A stretch of 64,000 bases of DNA, from positions 928,538,694-928,602,693 of the forward strand of contig NC_056743.1 of assembly GCF_019279795.1 (NCBI RefSeq), written 5' to 3'. Below, piece by piece: positions 46,552 through 57,690 of this stretch. Position 1 is the first letter of the stretch. Each line of letters begins with the position of its first letter. The notes below the pieces were generated by a model that saw only the letters and a program-made list of their open reading frames with translations, was not told the origin of the DNA and ran no database searches. The DNA comes from Protopterus annectens (Eukaryota > Chordata > Ceratodontiformes > Protopteridae). Both the position numbers and the translations under genes were made by a program.

Positions 46552-46876
46552 TTCTTTTGGCTTTCCCGGTCAGGGGTTGCCACAGAGGATCACCTGTCTG
46601 CTCATGACTGGCAGTGAAGTTTTACAGTGTAGAGTTGTCGGCCTGGCACCCAACCTTCCACGGAAGGCACACCCATGCACGCACTCATGCCTATGCCAGT
46701 TTAGAGTATCCAATCTTTGGGATGTGGGAAGAAACCGGAGCACCCGGAGGAAACCCACACGACCACAGGGAGGACATGTAGACTCCACACAGAAGGCACC
46801 CCAGCCGAGGATGGAACCGGAGAACCTCTTGCTGTGAGGTGGCAACGCTAACCGCTGCACCACCAAGGCCGCCCAA
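46552..46876 (-). mobile_element. tRNA-derived SINE of the widespread fish/amphibian type
   Basis: Read from 46876: A-box-like TGGTGCAGCGG and B-box GGTTCCATCC about 45 bases later, then the body tgtgtggagtctacatgtcc and gggtttcctccgggtgctcc, and a 3' end with ctgaccgggaaagcc. This body is the one seen in HE1-like SINEs of sharks and related SINEs of many fishes. Recognition is from memory of the family. It interrupts the 3' end of the L1 copy. Confidence 0.75.
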
Positions 46877-47070
46877 ATTTTATTTATTTATTAACATTTG
46901 TTTACCAGGATTGCCCGACTGGACACCAGGTGTCCTTTTTCAGTGGAGTCCTGGGGAGAAAAACCACAAGGTTACATAGTAATTTGGTGAAAGTACTTAA
47001 AAGTCTAAACGTTTAACATGTTATTTAGAAGAGAAAAAAAAATGAAAATGAAATGGTGTGATTTCTTTTC
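46877..47070 (-). mobile_element. L2-like LINE, 3' UTR fragment
   Basis: The tail ttttatttatttatt at 46878-46892 and the block with tttttcagtggagtcctggg at 46936-46955 are the complement of the terminal block at 33440-33530. No coding part is left. It abuts the SINE. Confidence 0.7.
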
Positions 47071-47280
47071 TATTAATGTGTGTATAAACATGTCATTACT
47101 CAATATGTATGAATTTAATAAAGGTGTTTAAAAAAAGACATACACTTTCATGCAAAATTAAATAAATAGTTTGTAGACTTGTGGTGGAAAAAAAATGATA
47201 GTACAATTCGCTACAAGAGCATACAAATCAGAAGGATCACTGTAGGAATCCTTACCCTTGGAAATTAGCAGCAGATAGAC
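47071..47280. other. No recognisable feature
   Basis: AT-rich, nothing supported. Confidence 0.3.
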
Positions 47281-48785
47281 AATATAGGTTCATAGGTGTT
47301 TACTAGGCTAATGACCAAAAGGGCCTTTTTAAGCCTAGCCATGCATCCCAAATATCTGACGAGTTCTGATACCCTTGATAAGTGTAAGCATGGGCCTGGG
47401 AAATGAACCATTTACAGGTTACCTGTTTGCATCAGAGACATAGGTGCCAAACCAGGGATGAATTTCTGGTTTCCCATCTAATTGTCTAAATTGGACTTGA
47501 ATTGTATTAGGGAGGAACTCTGCTTCACATGGATGGGGAGCCTGTTCCACAGATGGGGAAGTCTCTGTGATACATACCTCTTTCTCCAGCAGGTCCTATT
47601 TATATCACAGGCAAGGTTTAAGTCTTTAGAATGGGTAATTCTGGTACTGTTTGTTTTGTGGATATGCAGGAGCTCCATCAGAGTGGGGTCTGACAATGCC
47701 CTGCATGCCAGGCATAGATCTCCCCTCAAAAGCCTGTAAGTGACAGAATACAGGGGATAAGGCTTTGAGATGGTATACATAGCACACATTACTTATGCCC
47801 TGTATTTTTTTAGTGAGGAACCTCTGTGGACATTCCAGTTGTTGGATATGCCTGGTTAGGTACATACCAAAGGGTGCATTTTACTCAATGATAGGTCTGA
47901 TAAATGCAGAATACAGTGGAACAATGACTTTCTTGGACTTAGATGCCATACCTTTGTTTATAAGTGGTGCAACATAGAAGGATTTCCTCACCACTGTAGA
48001 CACGTGATGGTCAAAGGCTGGATTACTATCTATGTGTGTCCCTAAGTCCCTGACTACTGGGTCAGCTCTATGGGGTGTGTTGTCAATGTGACAGTTACCA
48101 GGGATAGATGACTTCCTGAAGGATACTATTATCCATTTATTGGCATTAAGTTTTAGTCCATGGCTCTGACACCAGTTGTTTGTCTGTGACAGCCCCTCCC
48201 GGAGAACATTTGTGTCAGTGTGAGATTCAATGGCAGCTGCTAATTTGCAATCATCTGCAAATTTAGTCAGCCAGAGAACACTGACATTGACCTTGACTTT
48301 GGAGAAGTAAATGCCAAAAAGGAGCAGTTCAAGGACTGATTCCAGAGGGATTCCACTTGTGACTGGCCTCTTTGTAGAGGTGGACTCCCCAATTCTAACT
48401 TCCTGGGTCTCGTCTGTGAGCCAGTTGGCTATCCACTGGGTGATATACATATACATGATTGTACCTTACCTCTTGAGTTTGTCAACAATGTCTGAGTGGG
48501 TTATTGTCTCAAAAGCCTTAGCCACATCAAGGTAGGCAGTGTGAACGATTTTGTCCTCATCCATTGCTTTGGTGACCTTCTCAAAGAAGTCCACCAGGCT
48601 GAGTAGCATGATCTGCCCTTTACGAAACCAAACTAGGTATGAATACTCCAGGCTAAGTCTTAGGGATCTATGCTCAGGTTCAGTGTACTCCCTTACTGCA
48701 GCAAACAACATAGCCTGGACACTCAGTACCTTGAATTTCATCATGACAGGGAGATTCAGAGTTAATAGTTTGTCCAAGATATGAA
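47281..48785 (-). mobile_element. CR1-like LINE copy e, RT part
   Basis: Read from 48785: VDFFEKVTKAMDEDKIVHTA, AYLDVAKAFETITHSDI (motif A), TSGIPLESVLELLLF (motif B with the PQG changed), TKFADDCKLAAA (catalytic FADD), VVRDLGTHIDSNPAFDHHVS, YSAFIRPIIE, YRLLRGDLCLACRALSD and SNLDN. The 3' UTR ends at 47281-47310 with the family terminus. Frames 48777-48466, 48456-47881 and 47865-47478 are joined by single frame changes. Closest to copy a. Confidence 0.85.
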
Positions 48786-49100
48786 TGTAATTTTCTCATA
48801 CGTTTCAAATATATTGGTGTATCTTCCTCATGTACAACCTGGCCAACGGTACCACTAAGATGGTATGTAGCTGAGAATCTTCAGGAATGCCTGACGTCTG
48901 GGCCAGACTAGAAAAGAATTACCCCAAACAAATTGCTTCATCTGTGGGAATCAATAAGGGCTTCCAGGAAAATGTCTTGATGTCTGTGGTTGTCGGCCTG
49001 GACTTGGTTAAGTTCAAGAACCCCAGAATGGCCAGGTTGTGTGTAGAGTACTTCAGAATCCTCTACTTCTCTTTCCCTGTGGTACCCTGATAAAAAGGCA
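48786..49100 (-). pseudogene. Possible LINE endonuclease fragment
   Basis: The minus-strand frame starting near 49100 reads VLELNQVQADNHRHQDIFLE and ALIDSHLQQF-like sequence, with the pattern of the LINE region after GDFN (NW..., FLE.. .. QF/QLV). Too short and decayed to assign to a family. Confidence 0.35.
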
Positions 49101-50231
49101 TTCATGTATTGATAAATATGAATTATTTGGGTTCTGATCAGCATGAGGGAAACACTGAAGTAAAGCATTTATTAAACACAATAGGTATAGCAAATACATT
49201 TTAAGGAAATGCAGAATGCAGTTCTCTAGGCTATAGACAAGGATGTAAAGAAGCTAAAATAAAAGGATGCAGCGATACTAAAATATGACACAAGCAATTA
49301 AGAGTGTAGAACAACCGGAAAAAGGGGTTATGGAGGTGATGGATGGCAGAAGCAGCAAATGCAAAAGATACAAGGGAGCTACGCAGAAGGGTAAACACAT
49401 GCAAAACAAGGGCTTTTTATGTAAGGGAGAGGAAAAAATGGACAGGATGACTAAAGATGGGAGGGAAAACTTGGGAAAAGCAGAAGGAATACTTTTGCGT
49501 CAACCTTCACAAATGAAAGTAAGGAGAGAGTACCATGATGAAAGGGAGTCATATCAGCATTTGAAGATTAGTGGAAAGTCAGCAGATGTCAGGCAAAAGA
49601 GGTGGAAGAGACCTGGTTGCCACTGGATATGATGAAAGCACAAGGACCAGATAAGCTGTTTTCCTTAGCCCTCAGAAATCCAATTAGTGCTGGCTGACTC
49701 ACAGAGATCTTCAGGTGATCACTGGTTGCTGCAGAAGTGCCTAAGGACTAGAATACAGCAAGCATGACATAATTATAAAAGGCAGGAAGCAAGAACAATT
49801 CAAGGAACTACAGGCTTGTCAGCAAAGCAAGACTGTAAGGGAAAGTCAAGGACAACATCCTGTGCAGAAGACTGGTAGCACTGTTGGATGACAATCTCCA
49901 GGACAACCAATAAGGGTTCACAGCCTGAAGAAGCTGTTCTCTTAAACCTCATCCAGTTTTATGACTGGGTTAAAGTACAGTCCTATCAGTTCTTGTCTAC
50001 CTTGACTTTAACAAAAACTTTACACTATTTCACACAGCAGCATGACAGAAAAACTGGAGTGTATGAGGCAGTACCAAGACAGAAAAATGTGGAAACACAG
50101 ACAAATGGTTTGATACAAAGGGTTGATAAAAGGAAAAATGTAAGCCAAAGGAAACTGACAAGTGTAATATCGCTGCGGTCTGTCCTGGGTTCAGTACTCT
50201 TCAGTGTGTGTCTCATATATCTGAGAGAGAT

Positions 50232-51281
50232 CTATCGAAAACCTGTATGATTGAAATACATAACATCAAGACCACAAAGTTGAATGCTCGCTTTACTAAA
50301 ATTTCACAACATCGAATACCATAACATCGAACTGCAAAAAAACAAATGGAAACTCCCTATGCTCCACTGACTCAAAACTGCAACTATTTTTAACTCCTAT
50401 ATTTTTGCAGGGGGGTTGTGCCCCACTGCACCCCTCCATACCCCCCCACACATATTAAATGCAATAACTCCGAGATCGGACTACAGTGAGGAAAACAGTA
50501 ACCTTTGGACACACACTGCATCTACCACTATGTAAGTAGTTTCAACATCTTAACATTTTAATACTCCGTTCTACACCCAACACATACTGTTACTTAATAT
50601 GATTTCTTTTCCTCTTTTAAACTTTAAATTTCAACTAAACTCCAACGAAACCAGCAGCTTCCAATGCTATATCTGCCATACTTCTTTTATGACCATAACA
50701 CAACTTAAAGGGACAGTGCAGTATTTACATATACTAATGGGAACTTACTGTTAGCTTTTTCGATGTCGTGAAGTTTCAGTAAAGTACTCGACTTTGCGGT
50801 CTCAATGTTATGTCTATATTAGATAAACGAATGCTTAAATGTTCAAATCTCTAAAGGTCGACCTTTAGAGATCAAACAGTTAAGTGTTCAAATATCTTTA
50901 AAAATTAAAAAAATAAAGTAAAACAAAAAAACTAAAGGGTGTAAAGCAGGGGGGCAAGCCCCCCTGCACCCCCCACACTACTTAAATATACCAACTCCAA
51001 GATCGCGCTACAGTGGAAGGAATGGGAAATTTCCCGTTTCCGCTCTGCCGTGCACTGAAGTGTGATCTCGGAGTTGGTATATTTAAGTAGGGGGGTGGGG
51101 GGCATGGGGGGGCTTGCTCCCCTGCTAAAACCCTTTCAGTTTACCTTTTTTTTTCTCTCTTTGTTTTATTACATTTTCAAACACTTAAATGTTCGCTCTC
51201 TAAAGGTCGACCTTTAGAGATTCGAACATTTAAGCGTTCGTCAATGTAATATAGACCCATTTCAATCATATGTTTTTTCGA
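50232..51281. mobile_element. Outer foldback element (host of the inner one)
   Basis: Left arm 50232-50335 (tcgaaaacctgtatgattga ... ccacaaagttgaatg) pairs with a right arm that is split: 50758-50811 and 51257-51281. The split is exactly where the inner element sits. An internal G/C block (gcaggggggttgtgcccc at 50409-50426, then ctccgagatcggactacagt at 50471-50490) is also found, diverged, in the inner element. No transposase frame. It lies in a CR1 RT gene. Confidence 0.7.
50812..51256. mobile_element. Inner foldback element, 445 bp
   Basis: Ends gtctatatt / aatatagac. Both arms carry the perfect palindrome TCTAAAGGTCGACCTTTAGA (about 50850-50869 and 51199-51218) flanked by aatgttc-type repeats. 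The centre folds again: 50934-51020 with gggggcaagccccc pairs with 51052-51145. Nearly the whole element can form one long hairpin. Non-coding. Confidence 0.8.
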
Positions 51282-51900
51282 CTTTGTAAAGTAGATCCAT
51301 ATGAAAGAGTAGAGAACAGAATCAGTTTCTTTACTAATGACATGAAAATAGGTGCAGCAGCTAAAAGGATTTTATCAATCAAGGATCTGAGTTATTAGAA
51401 TAAATGCAAGTAATTAAATTTGAATTCAAAAGATTATAGACATATTCGAGGAAAATTGATATTAGCCTATAAGACTTATAACCTGTTATGCAAGCTACAT
51501 TAGGTATTGATGTTTACAACTGTGATAGACTGCTACGGCATAATAGGGTTAACTTTAATAAAAAGTTCTATAAGACAAGATTGGAGTACTCCTGTATAAT
51601 TAATAAGATGTCTGTCTTGTGGCATAGTATTTGTGTTGATATACAACTGTCAAGTAGTTTAACGATATTTAAGAAATCATTTGATAAATGGGCAATGGAT
51701 AAGATTTATAAACCACATTTGAAGGAATCAATGTCCCTTGTTGGGCATTTGGCCTGAACACTATACACTGCTTATGAGCAGCAGAAGATGTAGGAAAGTC
51801 CAGACAAGGATTTGGAAAGGTTGAACAAGAAGCAGAAAGATAACAGTTGAGATTTAGTGTAAACAAATAGAAAGAGCAGCCCTGACATAAAGCATCAGCT

Positions 51901-51904
51901 GTGT

Positions 51905-51935
<31 letters not shown>
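51901..51935. repeat. (GT)n(G)n microsatellite
   Basis: Nine to ten GT units followed by a G run of about 17. Confidence 0.95.
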
Positions 51936-52429
51936 TAGAACTGATGACAACAGAGTACAAAAAAGGATCTGAGGTTCTTTATCAGGTGCACAGACTCTAG
52001 AAGCAAAGTATTAGGGGATGTTCCTGTTCATCTATTATGACTGACTTCTATGACGCAGGGAATAAGGCAAGAGATGAAGGCCTAGTTACTGTGGTGGTGT
52101 AGATTTAAGTAGTAAAGGCTTTTGACAGTAGTAGTACTTCTCATAGAGCTATTATTTATATAGTTACACAGGAGTAACATTCTTAGGGTAAAGTGGATAA
52201 AGTTATTGTTCCAGGACAAATGCCAAAGAGTAAAACTGAACATACGCTATCTGAACCAACATCACTAGGGATCAGTAGTAGGTCCATATATTTTCATTTT
52301 TTCTACATTAATGTAAAAACTGGACATTTAAATATGCAATCAACATCACAACAAAAGGTAATCAACTTAGTTTTTGGTGTCAGTCCAAGAGGGTACAACA
52401 TAAACTTATGGTAGAAAGACAAGAGTTCT
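51936..52429. other. No recognisable feature
   Basis: No supported gene. The short frame at 52193 could be upstream CR1 ORF1 sequence but shows no motif. Confidence 0.3.
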
Positions 52430-52620
52430 TTGTCACAGATGGTCTGCACCTGACCTCTCTAGATTTTCAAATATTGGTTAAAACCTTGTCTACCCCATAG
52501 CACCTTTTTAGGCAGTGCCAACCTGATAAACCTATTGACATAGCTAAACCAACTCAGAATAACCTAAAAATGTTACTGACAAATTAACTCAAATGAATGC
52601 CTCGAATGATGGCACACAGA
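52430..52620 (+). pseudogene. CR1-like ORF1 esterase fragment (copy f)
   Basis: TDGLHLTSLDFQILVKTLST matches RDGLHPSPLGFRILAKALAT of copy d, including the D-x-x-H block. Short fragment with both ends lost. Confidence 0.65.
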
Positions 52621-52969
52621 AAAAAAAATGCCAGTCCTCCAAACAGAATTTGAAAAATATCTACTGTTCATTTAGCACTTTCATCTTTAAAAAGGCTTCA
52701 TCAAAATGAATGACTTTTGTTTAAGAAACATATATATAACCACAACCAGGAAGAGACCATTGCATCACTTCCTGGAGCTCACAACACATGAAGAATTTAA
52801 AAAAAAGAAAAAAAAAAAAACAGTTTCCACATAGTGACCCACAGAAACTGTCACTGCCTATCCAGCTAGAACACAGTATAAATAAAGTACTAAAGAAACA
52901 AACATGTTTAAAACCTTGTTTTAAAAATCAAAGCATTGTAACTATAAAAATAGTTATGTACTCACATTA
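52621..52969. other. No recognisable feature
   Basis: A-rich stretches at 52620-52628 and 52799-52820. Nothing supported. Confidence 0.3.
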
Positions 52970-53905
52970 ACGTTCCATCTGTGTTGTACATTTTCGTTTT
53001 TTCTTCACATGTGGGTTTGGATCTCATCAGACTCTGCCATTGCAATACTTCCTGGCAACCGAAGAGCTCTCGAGATCACTATTCTACCCATAATGCCCTT
53101 CTCCCAATTACCTCAGATCTTGTTTGCTGATAACAATAGAAAATAATAGGGTAGAGAAAAACCCTTGGTAAGGGCAAGACCATTCCTGGCTTTTGAAGTA
53201 TTCATTTATCCAATTTAGGTTAGCTCACTCATCTAAGAACCAAGGAAGGGACATGGGGGATGTTAGGTGGATTGTTGAAGAAAAAATTAAAATGGACAAA
53301 CCCACATGGAACATTATGGTGAATACATAGCTATTTTATCTGATGTTGTCAATTTTCACTTTATCGTCACATATGGGACAAAGTCCCCAGCTACCTTTTT
53401 CCTGGGTGGCCTTATGGAAGGATATTCTTCAGAACCATTGAACCAAAGTAGGCCCAACTCCTAGAGATCAAAATCAGCTTGTAATGACTAATGAAAGGGC
53501 AGCCCACATTGCTGCCATGCAAATCTCATCCATGAACGTGCTCAACTGAAATAATGAAGAGGTAAGCCATGGCTCTAGTGGAATGAGATTGAACAGATTT
53601 CAGCAGCTCTAAACTTGTCGCTTGTAAATAAAAGATATGCAGTCTGAAATCCATTTAGCTAGAGTCACCTTAGTTACTGGAAGGCCCAAACTAGTCTTGT
53701 CTTTTGTTCTACATAAGTAAAAATGTAATTGTCTATGAACATCTATGAGATATTAACAGACATGCGCCTTTATTGGTGAAATTTGGGAAGAAAACTGGTA
53801 AATTAATGGACTGGTTGACAGCATTCTCTGAAGTTATCTTCGGTAAAAATGATGAATTAGTAAGTGAGGTGACCCTGTCTGTGGAAAACCAATATAGCGG
53901 TTGGG
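52970..53905 (-). mobile_element. DIRS-D: 3' end of a DIRS element
   Basis: Same subfamily as DIRS-C. ITR at about 52970-53115 (taacgttccat ... gaagagctctcgagat ... cagatcttgtttg). ICR-like segment at about 53295-53395. Then decayed recombinase C-terminal sequence to 53905: the block ggtaagccatggctctagtg at 53561-53580 equals the H-x-x-R region of DIRS-C at 19210-19230. It stops abruptly at the Gypsy LTR (53908). Confidence 0.75.
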
Positions 53906-54680
53906 ATTGTGACTGGGGAGAAATGGGCGAAGGCTGACAGCCTAGTCAAATAGAATTTGATATATAATTCCTGCATTTGTAAATAAATGTAAAATATGGG
54001 CATGTTTTCTTGAGTGTAAAAGAATATTGTGAAATGTGGAACTGCAAAATATGTGACAACATTGCACTCTACTGACCCAGTGAAGCATGTTGTGACCCTT
54101 TCATATTAGAATTCGGCTCCAGTGCGGCTAGATGAAGGTTTCATGCCCATTGTTTTAAGGCTAAAGTTTATGACCAGAATTTAGATGTGGAATGTGCCTG
54201 CCTTATTGCTCTAGTTTCTGTTAGAATATAGATGTGAAATGTCTTCTATCGTTGTAAGTTTCTGTGCAGGTGTTAAGATTTCTAAATAATGCAGTTCGTT
54301 TGCCTGGGAAAACCTAAGTGTCAAAAATGATGTAATTTGGGGAGGGACCCAGCAAACATGTTTGTTAGTAATGTTTAAAATACTATTTCTCACAAGAGAC
54401 TGGGGCATTTTGACTTTGGACATCCAACTTCTAAGCACTCTGCCTTATGCTTACACGCAAGTTTTAGCACTGTGATTTCTTAGAGGAATAGTTAAAGCTA
54501 GTAAAGATTAATTAGGTATTTTTCTTTGAAATCAGACCTGTCCTACTGTATTATTTTAAGTTTCTGTGTGATCTCTGAACTCTTAGATATCTCTGTGGTG
54601 TACTAGTTTTGTCTTGTGCTTTAATTATTTATTATTAAATATTTTTAAAACCTTCTACCTGTGGCTGCTTTGTGTAGAGA

Positions 54681-55366
54681 CTAAACCAAAAAAAAACACT
54701 TGGAGGAAATAAGGTTGCAGCTTCAAGTTCGAAGAAATTTATTGAGAAACACAGAAAAAGCTAACGCATTAACACTCCACACTGCGTTTTCGATTCACGT
54801 TGGCTTCATCAGACAATAAGTCATCTATGCTAGTCATATAAATACTAAAAAATCTTGCCAATCAAGCAATTAATTAATCAATTACCACTATTTGCAAGGA
54901 GCCAGCATGAGAGATTGAAATTCATAAAAACAACTTTTTGCGAACCTTAACTCTCTTAAAAAAAATTTTTCATACTAACCAAATCAATTTATTGACAATA
55001 AAAATATAAATATATCTATTAATGCCATAAGATAATACAAACTAATAAACTAAAATAAAATAAAAATATATATCTGTTAAAAAATTCGTATCAAAAGTTG
55101 TACCTTGGCGCCATCTAGTGGAAAAAACTTAATAAAATGTATAGTACAAGTGTAGTAACATGAGCATTAATATCTACAAAGAATGCAGTGTTGAATATTT
55201 ATAAAAAACAAAAAAAAATTAAAAATATACAAAATTCTTAATTTAAAACTTTTTATATAAAAATGACATTTAAAAACTCTATACAATTATGCATAAAGTA
55301 ACTCTAAAGTTTGGCAGCCCTTAGTTTGCGCACTGGGGCAATAGAAATAACTTCATTCAGGCCTGG
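54681..55366 (-). mobile_element. P3: PLE 3' end flanked by a 55-bp target duplication
   Basis: The sequence at 54626-54680 is repeated at 55367-55421 (start tatttattattaaat, end ctttgtgtagaga), identical over the 55 bases. The insert, read on the minus strand, ends with a hammerhead-like motif (54812-54788) and an A/T-rich tail. No coding region remains. Assignment to PLE rests on the motif and the terminal layout. Confidence 0.75.
54783..54815 (-). ncRNA. P3 hammerhead-like motif, decayed
   Basis: On the minus strand CTGATGA (54812-54806) and GAAA (54791-54788) followed by ACGC. The intervening stem does not pair well, so this is probably a dead copy. Confidence 0.4.
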
Positions 55367-56010
55367 TATTTATTATTAAATATTTTTAAAACCTTCTACC
55401 TGTGGCTGCTTTGTGTAGAGATAAACTCTGGAGTACATTGCATATTTATAGAGGTAATTATAATAGGCCACTCTAAAGTAAGCCTTGACTGTTAGTCATA
55501 CTACCATTGGATGACAGTATTGCACAGTAATAATTGGACACCCTTTTAAGGGCCTTTGAGTAGCTGATATTTATTAGCTGGTGGTGGCAGAAATTACTAC
55601 CGTATAACCTGGGTAAAGGGGCACAGCTGGAGAACCTGTGCCAGCCTTTTTCCCAGGAGGGGTCTGTGTGGTTGTATAACCTCTTCTCAAAGTGTGTGTG
55701 TGGTGTGTCAGCTACCTGGGCAGGGACACGAAGCACTGGTTAGACAGAGAGGGTACTGGAGGTTAGCTTGCCAGCTAGGCTGAGATCTGGACCCTATAGC
55801 TGTGCCAGTGGGGAGTCTTATCGGGGACCTGGAGAGCAAGGGAGCAACCAGCCCCAGACTGACTGTGATCTCTGTGTGCACTTAAGGAAATTGTACTTTA
55901 CTGTGTGTATTTAGTTATCCTTTTCTCTTCTAGGAGACAACCTCCCTGGTGTTAGTGGTGAGGATTGAGGCTCCTTGACTGCTGGGCTAGGGCACAGTTG
56001 TCACAAGTGT

Positions 56011-56030
56011 TTGGCAGTGGTGGGATCTAC
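56011..56030 (+). promoter_or_regulatory. Possible primer-binding site
   Basis: TTGGCAGTGGTGGGATC at 56011-56027, just after the proposed LTR end, begins with TGG as needed to pair with a tRNA CCA end. The tRNA cannot be named. Confidence 0.4.
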
Positions 56031-56205
56031 TTCACATACTAATTGGCGTGTAGTGGTGTGGGTAGAGTGAATTCCTGTAGCTTATGTACAGTGATCTCCA
56101 AGTGTTTTGTACTCTAAAACAGCCACGCAGTGTATACTCAGAGTTCAGATCACAATTGTTTTATTTCTTTTGTTAGCTTAGTGTTAGTCAGGGTGAGCAG
56201 GCAGC

Positions 56206-57021
56206 ATGTCAGCAGAAGAGTATGGAAAGCTGACAAGGAGTCAGCTGGCGGAGATGTGCCAGGCTAGGGGGCTGGTGCATGGAAACCTGACTAAAGCAGA
56301 CCTGATTGCAGCACTGGTTTCAGCTGCATCAGAAAACAGCAGCCTGGAGGACAATCAGACTGACAGTGGAGATACAATATCCTCGGAGAATGAACAGCTC
56401 AACCTTTCTGCAGTGAACTTAAAAATCCAGCTGGAGCTAAAGAGACTTGAGTTGGAGGCCACGTGTATGGAACTAGAATCAGCTGAGAAAATGAGGAGTT
56501 TACAAGCTGAGGAAAATGAACAGCAGAGGAGGTATGAGAGGGAAATGCTGACTCTTTGCCAGAGTCATGGAGGTAATGGGGAAGGGAGTAACCGGACCCC
56601 AGAAGCTCAAAAGGTCAGTAAATTTCTTCCAAAGTTTAAAGAGGGGGATAATTTTGACAGCTTCATTCATATGTTTGAGCGGGTATGTAAACAGTATGAA
56701 GTTGACCAAAGGCTATGGGTAAGGTTCTTGACCCCCTTACTCCATGGGAAAGCTGTAACTTCTTTAGCAAAAATGCATGACACTGACTGTTTTGATTATA
56801 CTGCTGTAAAAAGACATTTATTAGAATGTTTTAAGCTAACACCTGAAATGTACAGGAAAAAGTTTCGTGAGCATAGAGACAAGGCAGATGAAAATGTATG
56901 TGAATATGCTGTTGAACTGAGCACTTATTTTCACAGCTGGATGAGTGGATGTCATATCACCACTTTTGAAGGGCTGACAGACCTTTTGGTAAGGGAACAA
57001 GCCCTTAGCCTGAGGACATGA
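56206..57021 (+). pseudogene. Gypsy Gag: SAP-like and SCAN-like capsid
   Basis: Residues ~9-42 (LTRSQLAEMCQARGLVHGN, then TKADLIAAL) have the pattern of a SAP motif. A coiled-coil stretch of Leu/Glu/Arg follows. Residues ~148-270 (KFLPKFKEGDNFDSFIHMFE, YRKKFREHRDKADENVCEYA, TFEGLTDLLVREQALSLR) form a SCAN-like capsid region. It has been published that the vertebrate SCAN domain arose from the capsid of a Gmr1-like Gypsy element, which fits. A small deletion near 57010 (CPED-like box damaged) changes frame into the next reading. Confidence 0.8.
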
Positions 57022-57690
57022 GGATCTGTTTAGCTGATAAACAGTGTGCTACTTCAGAGGAGATGGGGAAGAAGGGAGACCTATACCTAGCAAGCAGGAC
57101 AGCCCTGCATAGGAAAGGGACCCAAAGTACTGCTCATGGGACTAAAGGAAGCCATGGTGGGCAGCACAGACTGCCCCAACAGAATCCGCCAGTAGCAGGT
57201 AAAGCCACAAGTCCAGGTACACGTCCAGGAGCTAGGGTTAAATGTTTTGAATGCAACCAGTGGGGCCATATGGCATACAGGTGTCCATGGAGGCAAGGTG
57301 GGGAACAAAAGGTGAGGAAGCCAGTAAGTGGGAAAGACAAAATGCCAACAGTGTGTTGTCTTGAGACAACAAGGGTATGGAAGTACCATCCTGCAGATGT
57401 CTTGAGAGGGAAGGATTTGGATGAGGCAGTACAATGTACTTATGCAGTTACATGCAGTGAGGCTAGGAGACAAGCATGTGGGTCTGGTAGCCTGGGGAAG
57501 ACCCAGGCAGACTGCATACTTGCAGCCAATACTGCAGAGGTGGTTACTACAGGGAGTGAGCTACGCTGTAGCAGTGAGACTGAATGTGAGCCACAACTGC
57601 TTGTGGGTACTGATGTTCCCTTGGACAGAGTAACTGCGAAGATAGAGGTGAATAGTAGTACCCAGGCTGACAGTGAGGCACCGCTGTCAG
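57018..57690 (+). pseudogene. Gypsy nucleocapsid and protease remnant
   Basis: Zinc knuckle CFECNQWGHMAYRC at 57244-57285 (C-x2-C-x4-H-x4-C). The protease active site DSG/DTG is not found. Only a QLLVGTDV stretch at 57595-57618, like the conserved end of Gypsy proteases, remains. The short spacing suggests an internal deletion of most of the protease. Confidence 0.7.

Larger units (their letters stand above)
49260..51765 (+). mobile_element. CR1 LINE of a different subfamily, decayed
   Basis: Broken frames keep the CR1 RT order: AQGPDKLFSLALRN near 49640, a RSCSLKPH-like block near 49940, YLDFNKNFTLFH-like motif A near 50010, RSVLGSVLFSVCLIYL (motif B) at 50177-50224. After an inserted foldback, FTNDMKIGAA stands in the catalytic FADD position at 51330-51360, with one Asp changed. 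The C-terminal KFYKTRLEYSCI ... TIFKKSFDKWAMDKIY is at 51555-51715. Confidence 0.65.
53908..56005 (+). repeat. Gypsy 5' LTR (with PLE insert)
   Basis: Starts TGTGACTGGGGAGA. The first ~90 bases match 60529-60620 (shared gaatttgatatataattc and gcatttgtaaataaatgtaa). The end at a CA near 56005 is a proposal, based on the downstream TGGCAGTGG that could be a primer-binding site. Without the PLE insert and duplicated target it would be about 1.36 kb. Confidence 0.7.

Noticed and set aside
46532-46866. About 100-codon frames on both strands
   Set aside because: They fall inside a recognisable tRNA-derived SINE, which is non-coding.
47071-47280. Continuation of the L2 3' UTR or CR1
   Set aside because: No sequence shared with either family could be seen, so it is left unassigned.
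50400-50500. CpG island or host promoter at the G/C-rich block
   Set aside because: The G/C-rich block recurs in both foldback elements and forms hairpins, so it is transposon structure.
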